From: Geomonas azotofigens
GTDB taxonomy: Bacteria; Desulfobacterota; Desulfuromonadia; Geobacterales; Geobacteraceae
DNA length: 64,000 bases
NCBI RefSeq assembly: GCF_018919395.1
Contig: NZ_JAHLME010000001.1
Span: 806,001-870,000 of the forward strand
Direction: 5' to 3'
Positions 18,886-29,541 of this stretch are shown here, in pieces (within the stretch, counting starts at the first letter, position 1; the number at the start of each line of letters is the position of its first letter). The translations under genes and the position numbers were made by a program. The notes under the pieces are model-generated. The model saw only the letters and a program-made list of their open reading frames with translations, was not told the origin of the DNA and searched no databases.

Positions 18886-20739
18886 TTAATTCTGTGTCGC
18901 CGGCTGCACTATCCCTTCGGCGAGGGCGAATTCCAGGAACTCGTGCGCTTCATCGTCGGAAAGGCCGATGCCGCGGCAGAGGATCCTGGCTTCCCGCTTC
19001 CCGTCCAGCGCCTGCAAAAGCTCGAAATAGGCAGGAGAGACCGATTCGGTGCAGACTTCGCCGTGGGCGGGGTAGATGACGGCGCAGGACCCCGAGGGGT
19101 TGAAACAGGCGGTGAACTCCGCCAGGTCCGGTTCGCCCGCGTCCAGGATCTCCAGCACCTCGTAGTTGAAGCGCGCCAGCGTCGTGCTCGCGGCGAGGGA
19201 CAGCGGCTGCGTGAGCGGGTCGAGCTTGCGCAGCTGTTTGGGCGACGGGGGCGTCGGCGGGGTCGCCATGAGCGCCGCGGCGTAATGATGGTGGTAGTCG
19301 GCGAGGTCGAGCGCGAGCGGCAGCAGTTTCACCTTCTTCCGTTCCTTGAAGATGCGCTCGAGGAACGTTCGCTGCAGCCCCCAGATCTCCTCCTCGGCGA
19401 TGTCCGCTTCGGCGCGTTCACCAAGGAACGCGGCGAAGGAGGCCAGGAAGTCGCTCGGGGTCATCCTGAGAGCGGCCACCACGGAGTTGAACCAGGCGAC
19501 CGCCTTGCCCCGGCTGTAAAAGACGTCGCAGGCGGCGGCGAGCCTGCCGGCCTGGGCCAACTCTTCCGGGGTGTAACCGGAAGTGGCGACGACGGTGTAG
19601 GGGGGTGCCGCCAGGTGCCGCACCCCGAGTGCCTGCGCCTTCCCGTGGAGCCTCGTTCCGGGCAGCACCGCCAGGGGGAAGATGTCCAGGTGGTTCGGGT
19701 AGAGCGAGAGGGCGAAGTCGAGCGAGGCGCGGAACAGCTGCGGCGTGTCGCCGGGGAGCCCGTAGATCAGGTCGAAGCCGAAGATCGCGCCGCTTTGGTT
19801 CAAAAGGAAGGCGCGGTTCACGAAGTCGTCGCGGTCGAAGCCGCGCCCGACACCGCGCAGCACGGCGGCGTCGGCACTTTGCAGGCCGATCTGCAGCGAG
19901 CAAGTGACGGAGGCGAAGAGCTCCGCCATCTCGGCGTCGATGAACTCGCTGCGTACCTCGAAGTGGAAGTGGATCCCCGGGGCCACCTTCCGGATCAGGC
20001 GCAGGATCTCCTTGGCCCTCCTGGCGTCCTTGTTGAAGGTGGAGTCGAGCACGAAGACCTGGGGAACCTTGACTCGCGCGAACAGGCGCAGTTCCGCCTC
20101 GACGCGCTCCATGGAGAAACGGCGTACCCCGCCGCTCCCCTTGTGGTCGAAGCAGAAGGAGCAGGCGAAGTCGCAGCCGCGCGAGAGCTGCCAGAGGGCG
20201 CCGCCGGCACTTCTCGGGTCGAGCCGCCCGGACAGGTAGGGGGATGGGATCGAGTCGAGGTGCAGCGAAGCGGGCAGGGACGCCGCCGGTTCTCCCGGCA
20301 GCACGACGCCGGGAACGCCCGCCGGTTTCCTGCCCGTGGCTAGCGACCGGACCGCCTGCACCAGGGACCCTTCCCCCTCGCCGCGTACGAGGAAGTCGAA
20401 GAGCCCCTCGTCGAGGAGCCCCTCCGGGTTGGCGGTCGGCTCTGCGCCGCCGGCGCACAGGACAACGCCAGGAAGCAGCGCGCGCAGCTCCCTTGCCACG
20501 GCCACGGCGTGGTCGCGACTCCAGACGTAGATGGAGAAGGCGACCAGGTCGGGAGCGGTCCGGGCAATCTCCTCGGCGCAGCGGGCGGGGTCGTCCTGCA
20601 GGAAGAACTCGGCGATCCGGGGCTCGACGCTCCCTTGCAGCGCGCTATCGGCGAGGAGCGCCTCCTGCAGAAAGGCACAGGCCAACGGCACCGCTTGCGG
20701 AGAAGGGTGGGGATGAATGGCAATGAGGGTGATTTTCAT
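18886..20739 (-). CDS. B12-binding-domain radical SAM protein (DUF4080-like C-terminus)
   Basis: A 617-residue protein. Residues 1-140 look like a B12-binding fold (FSIYVWSRDHAVAVA, VVLCAGGAEPTA), without an obvious lower-ligand DxHxxG motif. The radical SAM core has Cys189, Cys193 and Cys196 (GCDFACSFCF) coordinating the [4Fe-4S] cluster. The region after about residue 400 resembles the DUF4080 domain that commonly follows this core. The substrate is unknown. The ATG at 20739 overlaps the stop of the upstream gene (ATGA), indicating translational coupling. The in-frame extension to 21072 is an out-of-frame copy of that neighbour and is rejected. Radical SAM identity is firm; function is unassigned. 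Confidence 0.82.
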   Translation of the reverse strand: MKITLIAIHPHPSPQAVPLACAFLQEALLADSALQGSVEPRIAEFFLQDDPARCAEEIARTAPDLVAFSIYVWSRDHAVAVARELRALLPGVVLCAGGAEPTANPEGLLDEGLFDFLVRGEGEGSLVQAVRSLATGRKPAGVPGVVLPGEPAASLPASLHLDSIPSPYLSGRLDPRSAGGALWQLSRGCDFACSFCFDHKGSGGVRRFSMERVEAELRLFARVKVPQVFVLDSTFNKDARRAKEILRLIRKVAPGIHFHFEVRSEFIDAEMAELFASVTCSLQIGLQSADAAVLRGVGRGFDRDDFVNRAFLLNQSGAIFGFDLIYGLPGDTPQLFRASLDFALSLYPNHLDIFPLAVLPGTRLHGKAQALGVRHLAAPPYTVVATSGYTPEELAQAGRLAAACDVFYSRGKAVAWFNSVVAALRMTPSDFLASFAAFLGERAEADIAEEEIWGLQRTFLERIFKERKKVKLLPLALDLADYHHHYAAALMATPPTPPSPKQLRKLDPLTQPLSLAASTTLARFNYEVLEILDAGEPDLAEFTACFNPSGSCAVIYPAHGEVCTESVSPAYFELLQALDGKREARILCRGIGLSDDEAHEFLEFALAEGIVQPATQN

Positions 20740-21293
20740 GTAGTCTTGGGGCGCGCCTTCAGGGTGGGCTTGCCCCCCTCGATCACCACGACGAAGTCGA
20801 CGTCGCGGCAACCGTACTTCTGCATCAGGACGGGCTTTTGCCGGTTGATCGCCTCGGCCACCTTCTCCTTGGTCACGTTCTCCACCGGGAGGTTGCAGGC
20901 GAGGCGCGCGTTGACGTACTGCTTGAAGACGGAGTCGATCTGGGAGTCCTGTGCAGCGGGCGGGGTTTTGGCCTTGCTGCCTTTGTCGGCCTGTTGGGCC
21001 TGGTGCAACGACATGCGGAAGCGGTCCCTCTGAAACTTCCCCTCCTCGATCAGGCGGTTGGTGCGGGTCCACTTCTGCTTGTGCACGCTCAGCGTGGCGA
21101 CCAGGGAGTCGTACTTGAACCTCTGGCTGGTGTTCGGGATGCTCACGTTCTGGTAGCGTCGCACCGCGCGCTCCACCGCGTCGAGCAGGCGCAGCGGTTC
21201 CCGCTTCTCGATTCCGAAGAAGTACTGCTCGTACTTGATGACAAGTTCGCGCAGGTCAAGCTCGAGCTTGGCTATGTCCTCGGCGACACCCAT
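20736..21293 (-). CDS. Uncharacterised protein, MXAN_5187-like C-terminal domain
   Basis: A 185-residue soluble protein with a helical, charged N-terminal half (MGVAEDIAKLELDLRELVIK, FFGIEKREPLRL) and a C-terminal half ending VDFVVVIEGGKPTLKARPK. The IEKREP and VENVTKEKVAEAI patterns resemble the C-terminal domain named after Myxococcus MXAN_5187, found in deltaproteobacteria; I assign this from memory with moderate confidence. It is the first gene of a coupled pair with the radical SAM protein (4-nt overlap). GGAGG lies 4 nt before the ATG. No catalytic motif is visible. Confidence 0.6.
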   Translation of the reverse strand: MGVAEDIAKLELDLRELVIKYEQYFFGIEKREPLRLLDAVERAVRRYQNVSIPNTSQRFKYDSLVATLSVHKQKWTRTNRLIEEGKFQRDRFRMSLHQAQQADKGSKAKTPPAAQDSQIDSVFKQYVNARLACNLPVENVTKEKVAEAINRQKPVLMQKYGCRDVDFVVVIEGGKPTLKARPKTT

Positions 21294-21310
21294 GAAACCT
21301 CCACCGGAGG

Positions 21311-21339
21311 ACTATAGCGGTAAGTCACGGTTTAGTAAA
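21311..21339 (-). promoter_or_regulatory. Candidate promoter of the radical SAM pair
   Basis: Minus-strand TTTACT (21339-21334) and TATAGT (21316-21311), 17-nt spacer. The predicted start near 21304 gives a leader of only about 11 nt. Confidence 0.35.
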
Positions 21340-21383
21340 CGGTAAAAAGCCATCCGCGACGCGGAAACGGGGAGTGAAACAGC

Positions 21384-21412
21384 TTGACCTCACCAGGCAT
21401 TATTGTTAAAAA
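21384..21412 (+). promoter_or_regulatory. Candidate promoter of glmU-glmS
   Basis: TTGACC (21384-21389) and TAAAAA (21407-21412) with a 17-nt spacer, about 33 nt before the glmU start. The -35 is good and the -10 is poor. Confidence 0.3.
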
Positions 21413-21445
21413 AGAGCAATTTGCTCAGCGGCAAGGGGGACGACG

Positions 21446-22819
21446 ATGAAGAAGATATCCGCAATAGTGCTGGCAGCCGGCATGGGAACCAGGATGAAAT
21501 CCGACCTGGTCAAGGTGATGCACCCGGTGGCCGGCCCGCCCATGATAGAGTGGCCCGTCGCGGCGGCGTTCGCCGCGGGAGTCGAGCGCTGCGTTTTGGT
21601 GGTGGGGCACCAGCAGGAGAAGGTGCGTGAATATTTCGCCGGGCGCGCCGAGGTCGGCTTCGCGCTGCAGGCCGAGCAGCTCGGCACCGGGCACGCGGTG
21701 CGCTGTGCCATGCCCGAGATCGATGCGGCCGCGGAAACCGTCCTCATCCTCTGCGGTGACACGCCGCTCCTTACCGCGGAGAGTCTGCGCGCCATGCTCG
21801 ATGCCCATCAGCGGAGCGGTGCGTGCGTGACGGTGATGACGGCGACCTTCGACAACCCCTTCGGCTACGGCCGCATCGTCAAGGACGCGGAGGGCAAGGT
21901 GGTCGCCATCACCGAGCAAAAGGATGCCAGCGAGGCGGAGCGGCTCATCCGCGAGGTGAATGCCGGCGTCTACTGCGTCGACCGCGCCTTCCTCGCCGAG
22001 GCGGTGGAGAGGCTTGACAACGACAATGCCCAGAAGGAGTACTACCTGACCGACGTGGTGCGCCAGGCCAACGCCCGCGGGCTCGCCTGCCGCAGCTACC
22101 CGGTCGCCGACGCCGTCGAAATTTCCGGCGTCAACGACCGCGCCCAGATGGCCGAGGCGGCGGCGGTGCTGCGCCGGCGCATCAACCGTGAGCTGATGCT
22201 CTCCGGCGTCACCATGATCGACCCCACCGTGGTCTACATCGACGGCGGCGTCAAGATCGGCCGCGACAGCGTCGTCTACCCGGGGGCCGTCATCAAGGGG
22301 AACACCGTGATCGGCGAGCGCTGCAAGATTGGCCAGAACGCGTTGATCGAGGATTGCGATATCGCCGATGACGTCGTGGTCAAGGCCGGGAGCGTGCTGG
22401 AGGATTCCAAGGTAGGCCCCGAGGCCGCCATCGGCCCGATGGCGCACCTGCGCCCCGGCACCGTCCTCTCGGCTCAGGTGAAGATCGGCAACTTCGTCGA
22501 GACCAAGAAGGCCTTCATGGGCGAGGGGTCCAAGGCCTCGCACCTCACCTACCTGGGCGACGCGACCATCGGCCGCGACGTCAACATCGGCTGCGGCACC
22601 ATCACCTGCAACTACGACGGCGTCAGGAAACACAATACCGTCATCGAGGACGGCGTCTTCGTGGGGAGCGACGTACAGCTGGTCGCCCCGGTCACGGTCG
22701 GGAAGAACTCCCTGATCGCGGCGGGTACCACCGTCACCAAGGACGTTCCCGCGGACTCCCTGGCCATCGCCCGCTCGCCCCAGGTGAACAAGGAAGGGTG
22801 GACCCTCAGGAAAAAATAA
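21446..22819 (+). CDS. glmU: Bifunctional N-acetylglucosamine-1-phosphate uridyltransferase / glucosamine-1-phosphate acetyltransferase
   Basis: Makes UDP-GlcNAc for peptidoglycan and lipopolysaccharide. The 457-residue length is standard. The N-terminal nucleotidyltransferase domain (about 1-225) has LAAGMGTRMKS, EQLGTGHAV and LCGDTPLL. The C-terminal left-handed beta-helix (about 250-440) is built of hexapeptide repeats and ends in the acetyltransferase region NIGCGTITCNYDG and the VGSD(V)QLVAPVTVG segment. The motif after GTRMKS reads DLVKVMH where many relatives have LPKVLH, a mild variant. A weak GGGGG sequence precedes the ATG. glmS follows 89 nt downstream, so the two steps of amino-sugar synthesis are probably co-expressed. 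Confidence 0.95.
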   Translation: MKKISAIVLAAGMGTRMKSDLVKVMHPVAGPPMIEWPVAAAFAAGVERCVLVVGHQQEKVREYFAGRAEVGFALQAEQLGTGHAVRCAMPEIDAAAETVLILCGDTPLLTAESLRAMLDAHQRSGACVTVMTATFDNPFGYGRIVKDAEGKVVAITEQKDASEAERLIREVNAGVYCVDRAFLAEAVERLDNDNAQKEYYLTDVVRQANARGLACRSYPVADAVEISGVNDRAQMAEAAAVLRRRINRELMLSGVTMIDPTVVYIDGGVKIGRDSVVYPGAVIKGNTVIGERCKIGQNALIEDCDIADDVVVKAGSVLEDSKVGPEAAIGPMAHLRPGTVLSAQVKIGNFVETKKAFMGEGSKASHLTYLGDATIGRDVNIGCGTITCNYDGVRKHNTVIEDGVFVGSDVQLVAPVTVGKNSLIAAGTTVTKDVPADSLAIARSPQVNKEGWTLRKK

Positions 22820-22908
22820 CTGTCGCCCGTCCGGCCAAGATGGTATCCTGTAACGTCTTGGCGCCTAGCCAGGTTATTAATTAACAAATTGACGAAACGG
22901 AGTCATAC

Positions 22909-24738
<1,830 letters not shown>

Positions 24739-24750
24739 GCTCTGTCGCAG

Positions 24751-25038
24751 GTGAACTTAAGGGGAGGTAGCTTACGCTATCTCCCTTTTCTTGTAGGTGA
24801 AGGGGCTGCGGAGATGTTTAACAACGAGTTCGCCGGAAGATGCCTGCCTTTTGATGAAAATGGTGCGGACCGCTATGCCCAGGTTGTATCCGGAAGACGC
24901 AGTGCCGGCTTCGCCACATCGACCGAAGACGCGCTCATAGCGGCAACGGCTCTGGCCCACGGCTGTTCTCTTGCCACTCGCAACACTAAAGACTTTGAAC
25001 AAATAGAGGGGCTGATCCTTCACAACCCTTGGACATGA
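24751..25038 (+). pseudogene. Remnant of a VapC/FitB-type PIN-domain toxin (C-terminal half)
   Basis: From about 24810 the frame encodes FNNEFAGRCLPFDENGADRY, then an EDALIAATALAHGCSLATRNTKDF segment and HNPW, which is the C-terminal half of a PIN-domain ribonuclease with two of its acidic active-site residues. The first ~60 residues, including the initial catalytic aspartate, are missing; the frame's GTG start at 24751 is only 12 nt after glmS and the first ~20 residues do not match. No antitoxin gene is adjacent. It is best read as a decayed toxin-antitoxin locus. Confidence 0.7.
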
Positions 25039-25074
25039 AGCCGGCGTGATCAAGTCACGACAGGTGATAAAAAG

Positions 25075-25112
25075 AAAGCGCCGGCCGCGATCATCGTGGC
25101 CGGCGCTTTGTT
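25075..25112 (+). terminator. Terminator after glmS / VapC remnant
   Basis: AAAGCGCCGGCC pairs perfectly with GGCCGGCGCTTT across an 11-nt loop, followed by GTTGTT. The other non-coding DNA between 24739 and 25218 shows nothing else of note. Confidence 0.75.
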
Positions 25113-25218
25113 GTTCGGGAACTTTAATCTCCTGGTTGAATGCTTCCGGCACGTTAACGAGTACACTATTGAAACGCTGCAACATCCCACAGCTTCATGA
25201 GCACTGACGAGGTGGAAC

Positions 25219-25737
25219 ATGCCGGTTTTGATAGGGCAGGAAATAAAGGATGCGCTTGCTCGCGGTGAAATAGGCGTCGATCCGCTGGAGGAGTCTCAGA
25301 TCGGCCCGGGATCGCTCGATTTAACCTTGGGCAACGAATTCAGAATCTTCAAGAAAGAGTCTGGGGTCTGCCATGTGCACAACGAGTCAGACTTTGCCGA
25401 TGTAACGGAAGCGGTCACGGTGGCGGACGGCGAGTTCATCACCATCGCCCCCTGCGAGATGATCCTCGGCATCACCAGGGAGCGGATCACGCTGGCCGAA
25501 ACCATGGCCGGCTGGCTGGAGGGACGCAGCCGCTTCGCCCGTTTCGGCCTGGCGGTCCACGTTACCGCCGGATTCATGCAGCCGGGGATCTCCAACCAGC
25601 AGGTGCTGGAAATCGTGAACCTGGGGCACAAGACCCTGGCGCTCTACCCGGGAACACGCATCTGCCAGTTCGTTTTCGAACGCTGCCTGGGGGCTGCAAA
25701 ATATGAAGGGAGGTTCGCGGACCAGGCGAAACCTTGA
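25219..25737 (+). CDS. dcd: dCTP deaminase / dUTPase-superfamily protein
   Basis: Deaminates dCTP to dUTP (or makes dUMP in bifunctional members), feeding dTTP synthesis. The 172-residue protein has IGPGSLDLTLGNEF near residue 28, the core EGRSRFARFGLAVHVTAGF near residue 98, and GTRICQFVFE near the C-terminus, matching Dcd trimers. The usual GRSSLARLGL is GRSRFARFGL here. I cannot tell mono- from bifunctional forms from this alone. The start is ATG with upstream GAGGTGG. It is monocistronic with its own terminator. Confidence 0.88.
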   Translation: MPVLIGQEIKDALARGEIGVDPLEESQIGPGSLDLTLGNEFRIFKKESGVCHVHNESDFADVTEAVTVADGEFITIAPCEMILGITRERITLAETMAGWLEGRSRFARFGLAVHVTAGFMQPGISNQQVLEIVNLGHKTLALYPGTRICQFVFERCLGAAKYEGRFADQAKP

Positions 25738-25781
25738 CGCTGCAACCGAGGCAATCGAACTTCGAACAGCCGAGGCAGGAG

Positions 25782-25815
25782 TGGCCGCTGGGAGGTATCC
25801 CCAGCGGCCATTTTT
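25782..25815 (+). terminator. Terminator of dcd
   Basis: TGGCCGCTGGG pairs with CCCAGCGGCCA, followed by TTTTTG. Confidence 0.85.
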
Positions 25816-25845
25816 GTGACTCTACAGGCTGAATAGGCGTTCAGC

Positions 25846-27570
25846 TCAGGCCGCGGTCCACCTTTGAATCAGCTCCTGGAGCTGCCCCAGCTTGAAGGGC
25901 TTGCTGAGAAAATCGTCCATGCCGGCGCTCAGGCAGGTTTCGCGCGATCCGGCCATGGCGTGGGCGGTGAGGGCGATGATGGGGGTGTGCCGGCCGGAAT
26001 CGCGTTCCCGCTCCCTGATGGCGCGGGTCGCCTCATAGCCGTCCAGCTCCGGCATCTGGCAGTCCATGAAGACGAGGTCGTAGCTCTTGCGCGCCAGGGC
26101 CGACACCGCCTGCGCCCCGTTTTGCGCCACGTCCACCTGGCACCCCAGGGCGGTCATCATGGCGTGGGCCACTTCGCAGTTAACCGGGTTGTCCTCGGCC
26201 AGGAGCACGCGGGCGTGGCACTGGGCCGCAAGGGTCTCTTCGCATTCGTTGTCAAGCTCTATCGGGTCGTCTTCCACGTCCGATTCCGCGTCCGGCGCGG
26301 CGTTCACATAGACGATGAAGGTGAAGGTGGAACCGCGCCCCGGCTCGCTCTCCACCCCGATCTCGCCTCCCATCAGCTCCACGAGTTGCTTGGCGATGGC
26401 CAGCCCCAGGCCGGTCCCGCCGTACCTGCGCGTCGCGGAGCCGTCCACCTGGGTGAAGAGCTCGAAGATGCCGCCGACCGACTCGGCGGGGATGCCGATG
26501 CCGGTGTCCCGCACCTCGAAGCCGACGTAGTGGCCGTTGCCGCTTTTCTCGACCAGGCATGCCGACACCGTTACCGAACCATGCTCGGTGAACTTGAGGG
26601 CGTTGTTGACGATGTTGATCAGCACCTGGCGCAGCCGGTTCGGGTCGCCCAGCGCGCGCCGGGGGAGGTCCGGCCCGATCTCCAGCTCGAGCGCCACCCC
26701 CTTGCGCCGCCCCACCTCGCGGTACAGGTCCACCGCTCCCCGCACGATCTCGTGCAGGTCGAACGGGATCTTCTCGATTTCCAGCTTCCCCGCCTCGATC
26801 CTGGAGATGTTGAGGATGTCGTTGATGATGCCCAAAAGCGACTCGCCGGACTGGTGCAGCATCTCGACGTAGCCGCGCTGCTTCTGGTCCAGCTCCGTGT
26901 GCAGCAGCAGTTCCGCCATCCCGAGCACACCGTTCATCGGGGTGCGGATCTCGTGGCTCATGTTGGCGAGAAACTGCGACTTCGCGCGGTTGGCCGCCTC
27001 GGCGGCTTCCTTGGCCCCCTTCAACTCGACGATGATCGCCTTTTGCTGCAGGTTGGCCTTGGTGATCTCGGCGGTCCGCTGGGCGACCTTTTCCTCCAGG
27101 TCGCTGTTGGCCGAACGCAGTTCGGCGAGGATCCGGGTGTTCTCGATGGCGAGATCGGCCAGGATGCGTATCAGCTGCTCGCGCTGCTCCATCAGGCGAC
27201 GCCGCTCCAGCGCCCGGTTCACGGTCGCCACCACCATCTCGAGGTCGTCGAACGGTTTGAACAGGTAGTCCTGGGCTCCCAGCCGGATCGCCTGGACGGC
27301 GGTCTCCAGGGAGACGTGGCTGGTCATGATGATCACGTCGGTCCGGGGATGGTCGTCCCCGATGGCGCGCAGGACGTCGATGCCGCTGATGCCGGGGAGG
27401 CGCACGTCGAGCATCACCAGTTTCCAGGGAGTCCGCCCGAGCTCTTCCAGGCACTCCTCACCGGTGGCGACGCCCGCGCTGTCGTACCCTTCCCTGCGGA
27501 AAAGATCGACCAGGACCCCGGTGACCACCTCGTTGTCGTCGACGATCAGTATGTCGCGTCCCGCTGCCAT
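25846..27570 (-). CDS. Hybrid histidine kinase with N- and C-terminal receiver domains
   Basis: A 574-residue cytoplasmic signalling protein with no membrane segment. REC1 (about 1-125, phospho-acceptor Asp55 in VMLDVRLPG) is followed by a coiled coil (130-190), HisKA with [13 protein letters not shown] (phospho-His about residue 206), HATPase_c ([25 protein letters not shown]), and REC2 (about 450-570, acceptor Asp near residue 502 in [15 protein letters not shown] lysine conserved). The architecture suggests a phosphorelay component responding to an upstream kinase. AGGAG lies 6 nt before the ATG. No output gene is adjacent, and the divergent pentahaem cytochrome gene is the nearest plausible partner only by position. 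Confidence 0.92.
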   Translation of the reverse strand: MAAGRDILIVDDNEVVTGVLVDLFRREGYDSAGVATGEECLEELGRTPWKLVMLDVRLPGISGIDVLRAIGDDHPRTDVIIMTSHVSLETAVQAIRLGAQDYLFKPFDDLEMVVATVNRALERRRLMEQREQLIRILADLAIENTRILAELRSANSDLEEKVAQRTAEITKANLQQKAIIVELKGAKEAAEAANRAKSQFLANMSHEIRTPMNGVLGMAELLLHTELDQKQRGYVEMLHQSGESLLGIINDILNISRIEAGKLEIEKIPFDLHEIVRGAVDLYREVGRRKGVALELEIGPDLPRRALGDPNRLRQVLINIVNNALKFTEHGSVTVSACLVEKSGNGHYVGFEVRDTGIGIPAESVGGIFELFTQVDGSATRRYGGTGLGLAIAKQLVELMGGEIGVESEPGRGSTFTFIVYVNAAPDAESDVEDDPIELDNECEETLAAQCHARVLLAEDNPVNCEVAHAMMTALGCQVDVAQNGAQAVSALARKSYDLVFMDCQMPELDGYEATRAIRERERDSGRHTPIIALTAHAMAGSRETCLSAGMDDFLSKPFKLGQLQELIQRWTAA

Positions 27571-27602
27571 AGTTCACTCCTGGTTCAAAAAAGTATTAGT
27601 CG

Positions 27603-27630
27603 ATATTAACAAAAACGATGATTGCTACAA
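27603..27630 (-). promoter_or_regulatory. Candidate promoter of the hybrid kinase gene
   Basis: Minus-strand TTGTAG (27630-27625) and TAATAT (27608-27603), 16-nt spacer, about 33 nt upstream of the start codon. Confidence 0.3.
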
Positions 27631-27742
27631 GTGGACGATAGAAAGGCATCGTTGCAGGCTGCCGCCCACAGCGGTGGTTCGGCAGCGGCTCTGAACTGGT
27701 GTCGGCGTGACGGGTTTTAAGAGTCGGACCTCGCGGCCGTTC

Positions 27743-27758
27743 TGTCAGCACATGGACA
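27743..27758 (+). promoter_or_regulatory. CooA-type operator candidate upstream of the pentahaem cytochrome
   Basis: TGTCA-GCACAT-GGACA has the TGTCA-N6-CGACA form of the R. rubrum CooA site with one mismatch. A -10-like TTTACT begins 24 nt after it (27782), close to the geometry of the coo operon site at 30346. Site and spacing are seen; regulation is inferred. The remaining 27571-27931 DNA is a ~150-nt leader with local inverted repeats (such as TACCCC-C-GGGGTA near 27895) and no recognised RNA family. Confidence 0.4.
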
Positions 27759-27931
27759 ATTGCATATCCCGTTTCCGGTGTTTTACTTCTGCTGTTGCCA
27801 AGCCAGCCACAGGGAATTCACGATCACGGGGCTGGGATGACTGTGACAGCCATTCCGGCTTCTTTGTCAGGACGACTCCGCACTCTTACCCCCGGGGTAC
27901 CAAAGGCGGCCAGGCCGCTACAGGAGGAAAC

Positions 27932-29155
27932 ATGAAGATAGCCATCATCTCAGGATGCACGGGAGCGATTGCCATGCTGTTGGCCGGAGCGGCGCTGACC
28001 GCGGGGATGGAGTTCCCGCAGGGGACGGCCACTCCCTCCGAGACCTGCGGCACGTGTCACAAGGCGATCTACCGCGAGTTCGCCTTCGGCTTCGGCAGCG
28101 ACCTGCACTACCAGCCGACGACGATCCCGCAGAAGGAGGGGGAGGCGATCCCGATGCCGGCGGGCGTTTCGGCGACTGCTACCGCGCACGCCTTTGCCGG
28201 CGCTGAAAGGTACCCGGTGCACGCCCGGGAGGCCGAGGAGGAGGGACGCTCCTGCAACGCCTGCCACTATCCCGAACCGTTCGCCATCCCCGACATCAAC
28301 GTGGTCGAGATGACCAAGCCCAAGGCACGCGGCAAGGACAAGGAGGCGGTCGGCATCACCTGTGCGAGCTGCCACCTCACCCCGGAAGGAAAGATCCGTT
28401 CCGCCCATGCCGTCTACGCCCCGCACGCAACGGTGGTCGATCTCGGCATTCAGACCTCGGCGATGTGCGCCTACTGCCACAGCATGGGCAAACGGGTGGT
28501 CGGCAAGCAGACGCAGACCTTCCTTGAGTGGCGCGAGGACTTCTTAAAGCCGGGGCTGGGGAGACTGCAATGCCAGGACTGCCACATGCCGCGCACCATG
28601 CGCAAGGTGGCCGAGGATTTCGACAACCCGGAGCGTCCGGTGGCGCGGCACCTGTGGACCGGTGGACGTTCGCAGCAGCGGCTGGCCAGCGCGCTCAGCA
28701 TGGCGATCAGCCAGCCCGCCGAAGGGAAGGCCGATCTCGCCTTCCACCTGATCAACATCGGTGCCGGGCACTCGGTGCCCACCGGCTCCAACCGGCGGGC
28801 GATCTACTTGAACGTCGTGGTGTCCGATCAGATGGGCAAGCCGGTGGCGACCAGGGAATGGATGTTCGCCCCCTCCTACGGTCCCCGCCCGGATGACAGG
28901 AAATTCCTGGAAGAGGACAAGAAGCGTCCCGACGCGGTGGCGGCGAGCCAGGCCGACGCGCAGGGGCCGCATGAGGCCATCATCAGGGCCGGCGAGGAGC
29001 GCATCCTCACCTGGACCCCCGCGCTGCCCAGCGGCAGCTACACCGTCAAGGCGCGCCTGATCTACGACCTGAACCGCTACAACAGCCGTTCCTTCACCGA
29101 CGACCAGACCGATATGAACGGGGCGACCCTGACCCTGAAGATCAAGAAGAGCTGA
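27932..29155 (+). CDS. Secreted pentahaem c-type cytochrome
   Basis: A 407-residue exported protein with five CxxCH haem sites (CGTCH, CNACH, CASCH, CAYCH, CQDCH) in the first ~215 residues after a signal peptide. A C-terminal half without haem motifs looks like a beta-rich domain (ADLAFHLINIGAGHSVPTG, YTVKARLIYDLNRYN). The GAGHSVPTG segment recurs in cytochrome c554/NrfB-like families with a beta-sandwich. Expected location is the periplasm or outer surface, in electron transfer. AGGAGG lies 5 nt before the ATG at 27932; upstream in-frame codons are not supported. It lies directly upstream of cooA on the same strand and carries a CooA-like operator, so it may be the electron outlet of CO oxidation (inference). 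Confidence 0.85.
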   Translation: MKIAIISGCTGAIAMLLAGAALTAGMEFPQGTATPSETCGTCHKAIYREFAFGFGSDLHYQPTTIPQKEGEAIPMPAGVSATATAHAFAGAERYPVHAREAEEEGRSCNACHYPEPFAIPDINVVEMTKPKARGKDKEAVGITCASCHLTPEGKIRSAHAVYAPHATVVDLGIQTSAMCAYCHSMGKRVVGKQTQTFLEWREDFLKPGLGRLQCQDCHMPRTMRKVAEDFDNPERPVARHLWTGGRSQQRLASALSMAISQPAEGKADLAFHLINIGAGHSVPTGSNRRAIYLNVVVSDQMGKPVATREWMFAPSYGPRPDDRKFLEEDKKRPDAVAASQADAQGPHEAIIRAGEERILTWTPALPSGSYTVKARLIYDLNRYNSRSFTDDQTDMNGATLTLKIKKS

Positions 29156-29160
29156 GCCCT

Positions 29161-29195
29161 GGGCGCCGGGAGCCGATGCGTGTCTCCCGGCGCCC
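29161..29195. terminator. Strong hairpin after the pentahaem cytochrome gene
   Basis: GGGCGCCGGGAG pairs perfectly with CTCCCGGCGCCC 5 nt after the stop codon. There is no T-run, so it may be a terminator or an RNA-stabilising hairpin. The rest of 29156-29541 is non-coding and holds the cooA promoter. Confidence 0.5.
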
Positions 29196-29483
29196 GGAAC
29201 GGACCGGACTGCATGAGTACCGGCGGGAGAGTGACAGATGAGCCAGGTTGGAGATAGCGGCAGGACGATGGTGTTGTTTTTGGCGGTGGTAACGCGGCGC
29301 AATTGCTGGGCGGGCTGGAGCGCTACCGTTACTTCCCGCCTCGGTATTTTCACCAGTTAACTTCAATTGTCCGGTGCGGCGCGCGGCTCGGTGGGGTCGC
29401 TTCAGCCAGTCGGCGGGGTGGGCGGGATGGACGGGGAAAGCGCCGAAGTGTCCAGTGTATACGGATTTCCGGCGTTTGCCGCC

Positions 29484-29513
29484 TTGCCATTTGCAGAGGC
29501 GCTGCGGCATAAT
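29484..29513 (+). promoter_or_regulatory. Promoter of the cooA-like gene
   Basis: TTGCCA (29484-29489) and CATAAT (29508-29513) with an 18-nt spacer. The predicted start near 29520 gives a short leader to the ATG at 29542. No CooA-like site overlaps it, so the regulator itself is probably not CO-induced. Confidence 0.45.
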
Positions 29514-29541
29514 GCCCCGGTACCCCAAGAAGGAGCCAGTG

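Noticed and set aside
22820-22908. glmS ribozyme in the leader of glmS
   Set aside because: The 89-nt gap is too short and lacks the ribozyme core.
27815-27885. Riboswitch-like leader upstream of the pentahaem cytochrome (CACAGGGAATTCACGATCAC, GTCAGGACGAC)
   Set aside because: Fragments recall cobalamin or GEMM motifs but the required core elements are not present in order; a covariance-model search would decide.
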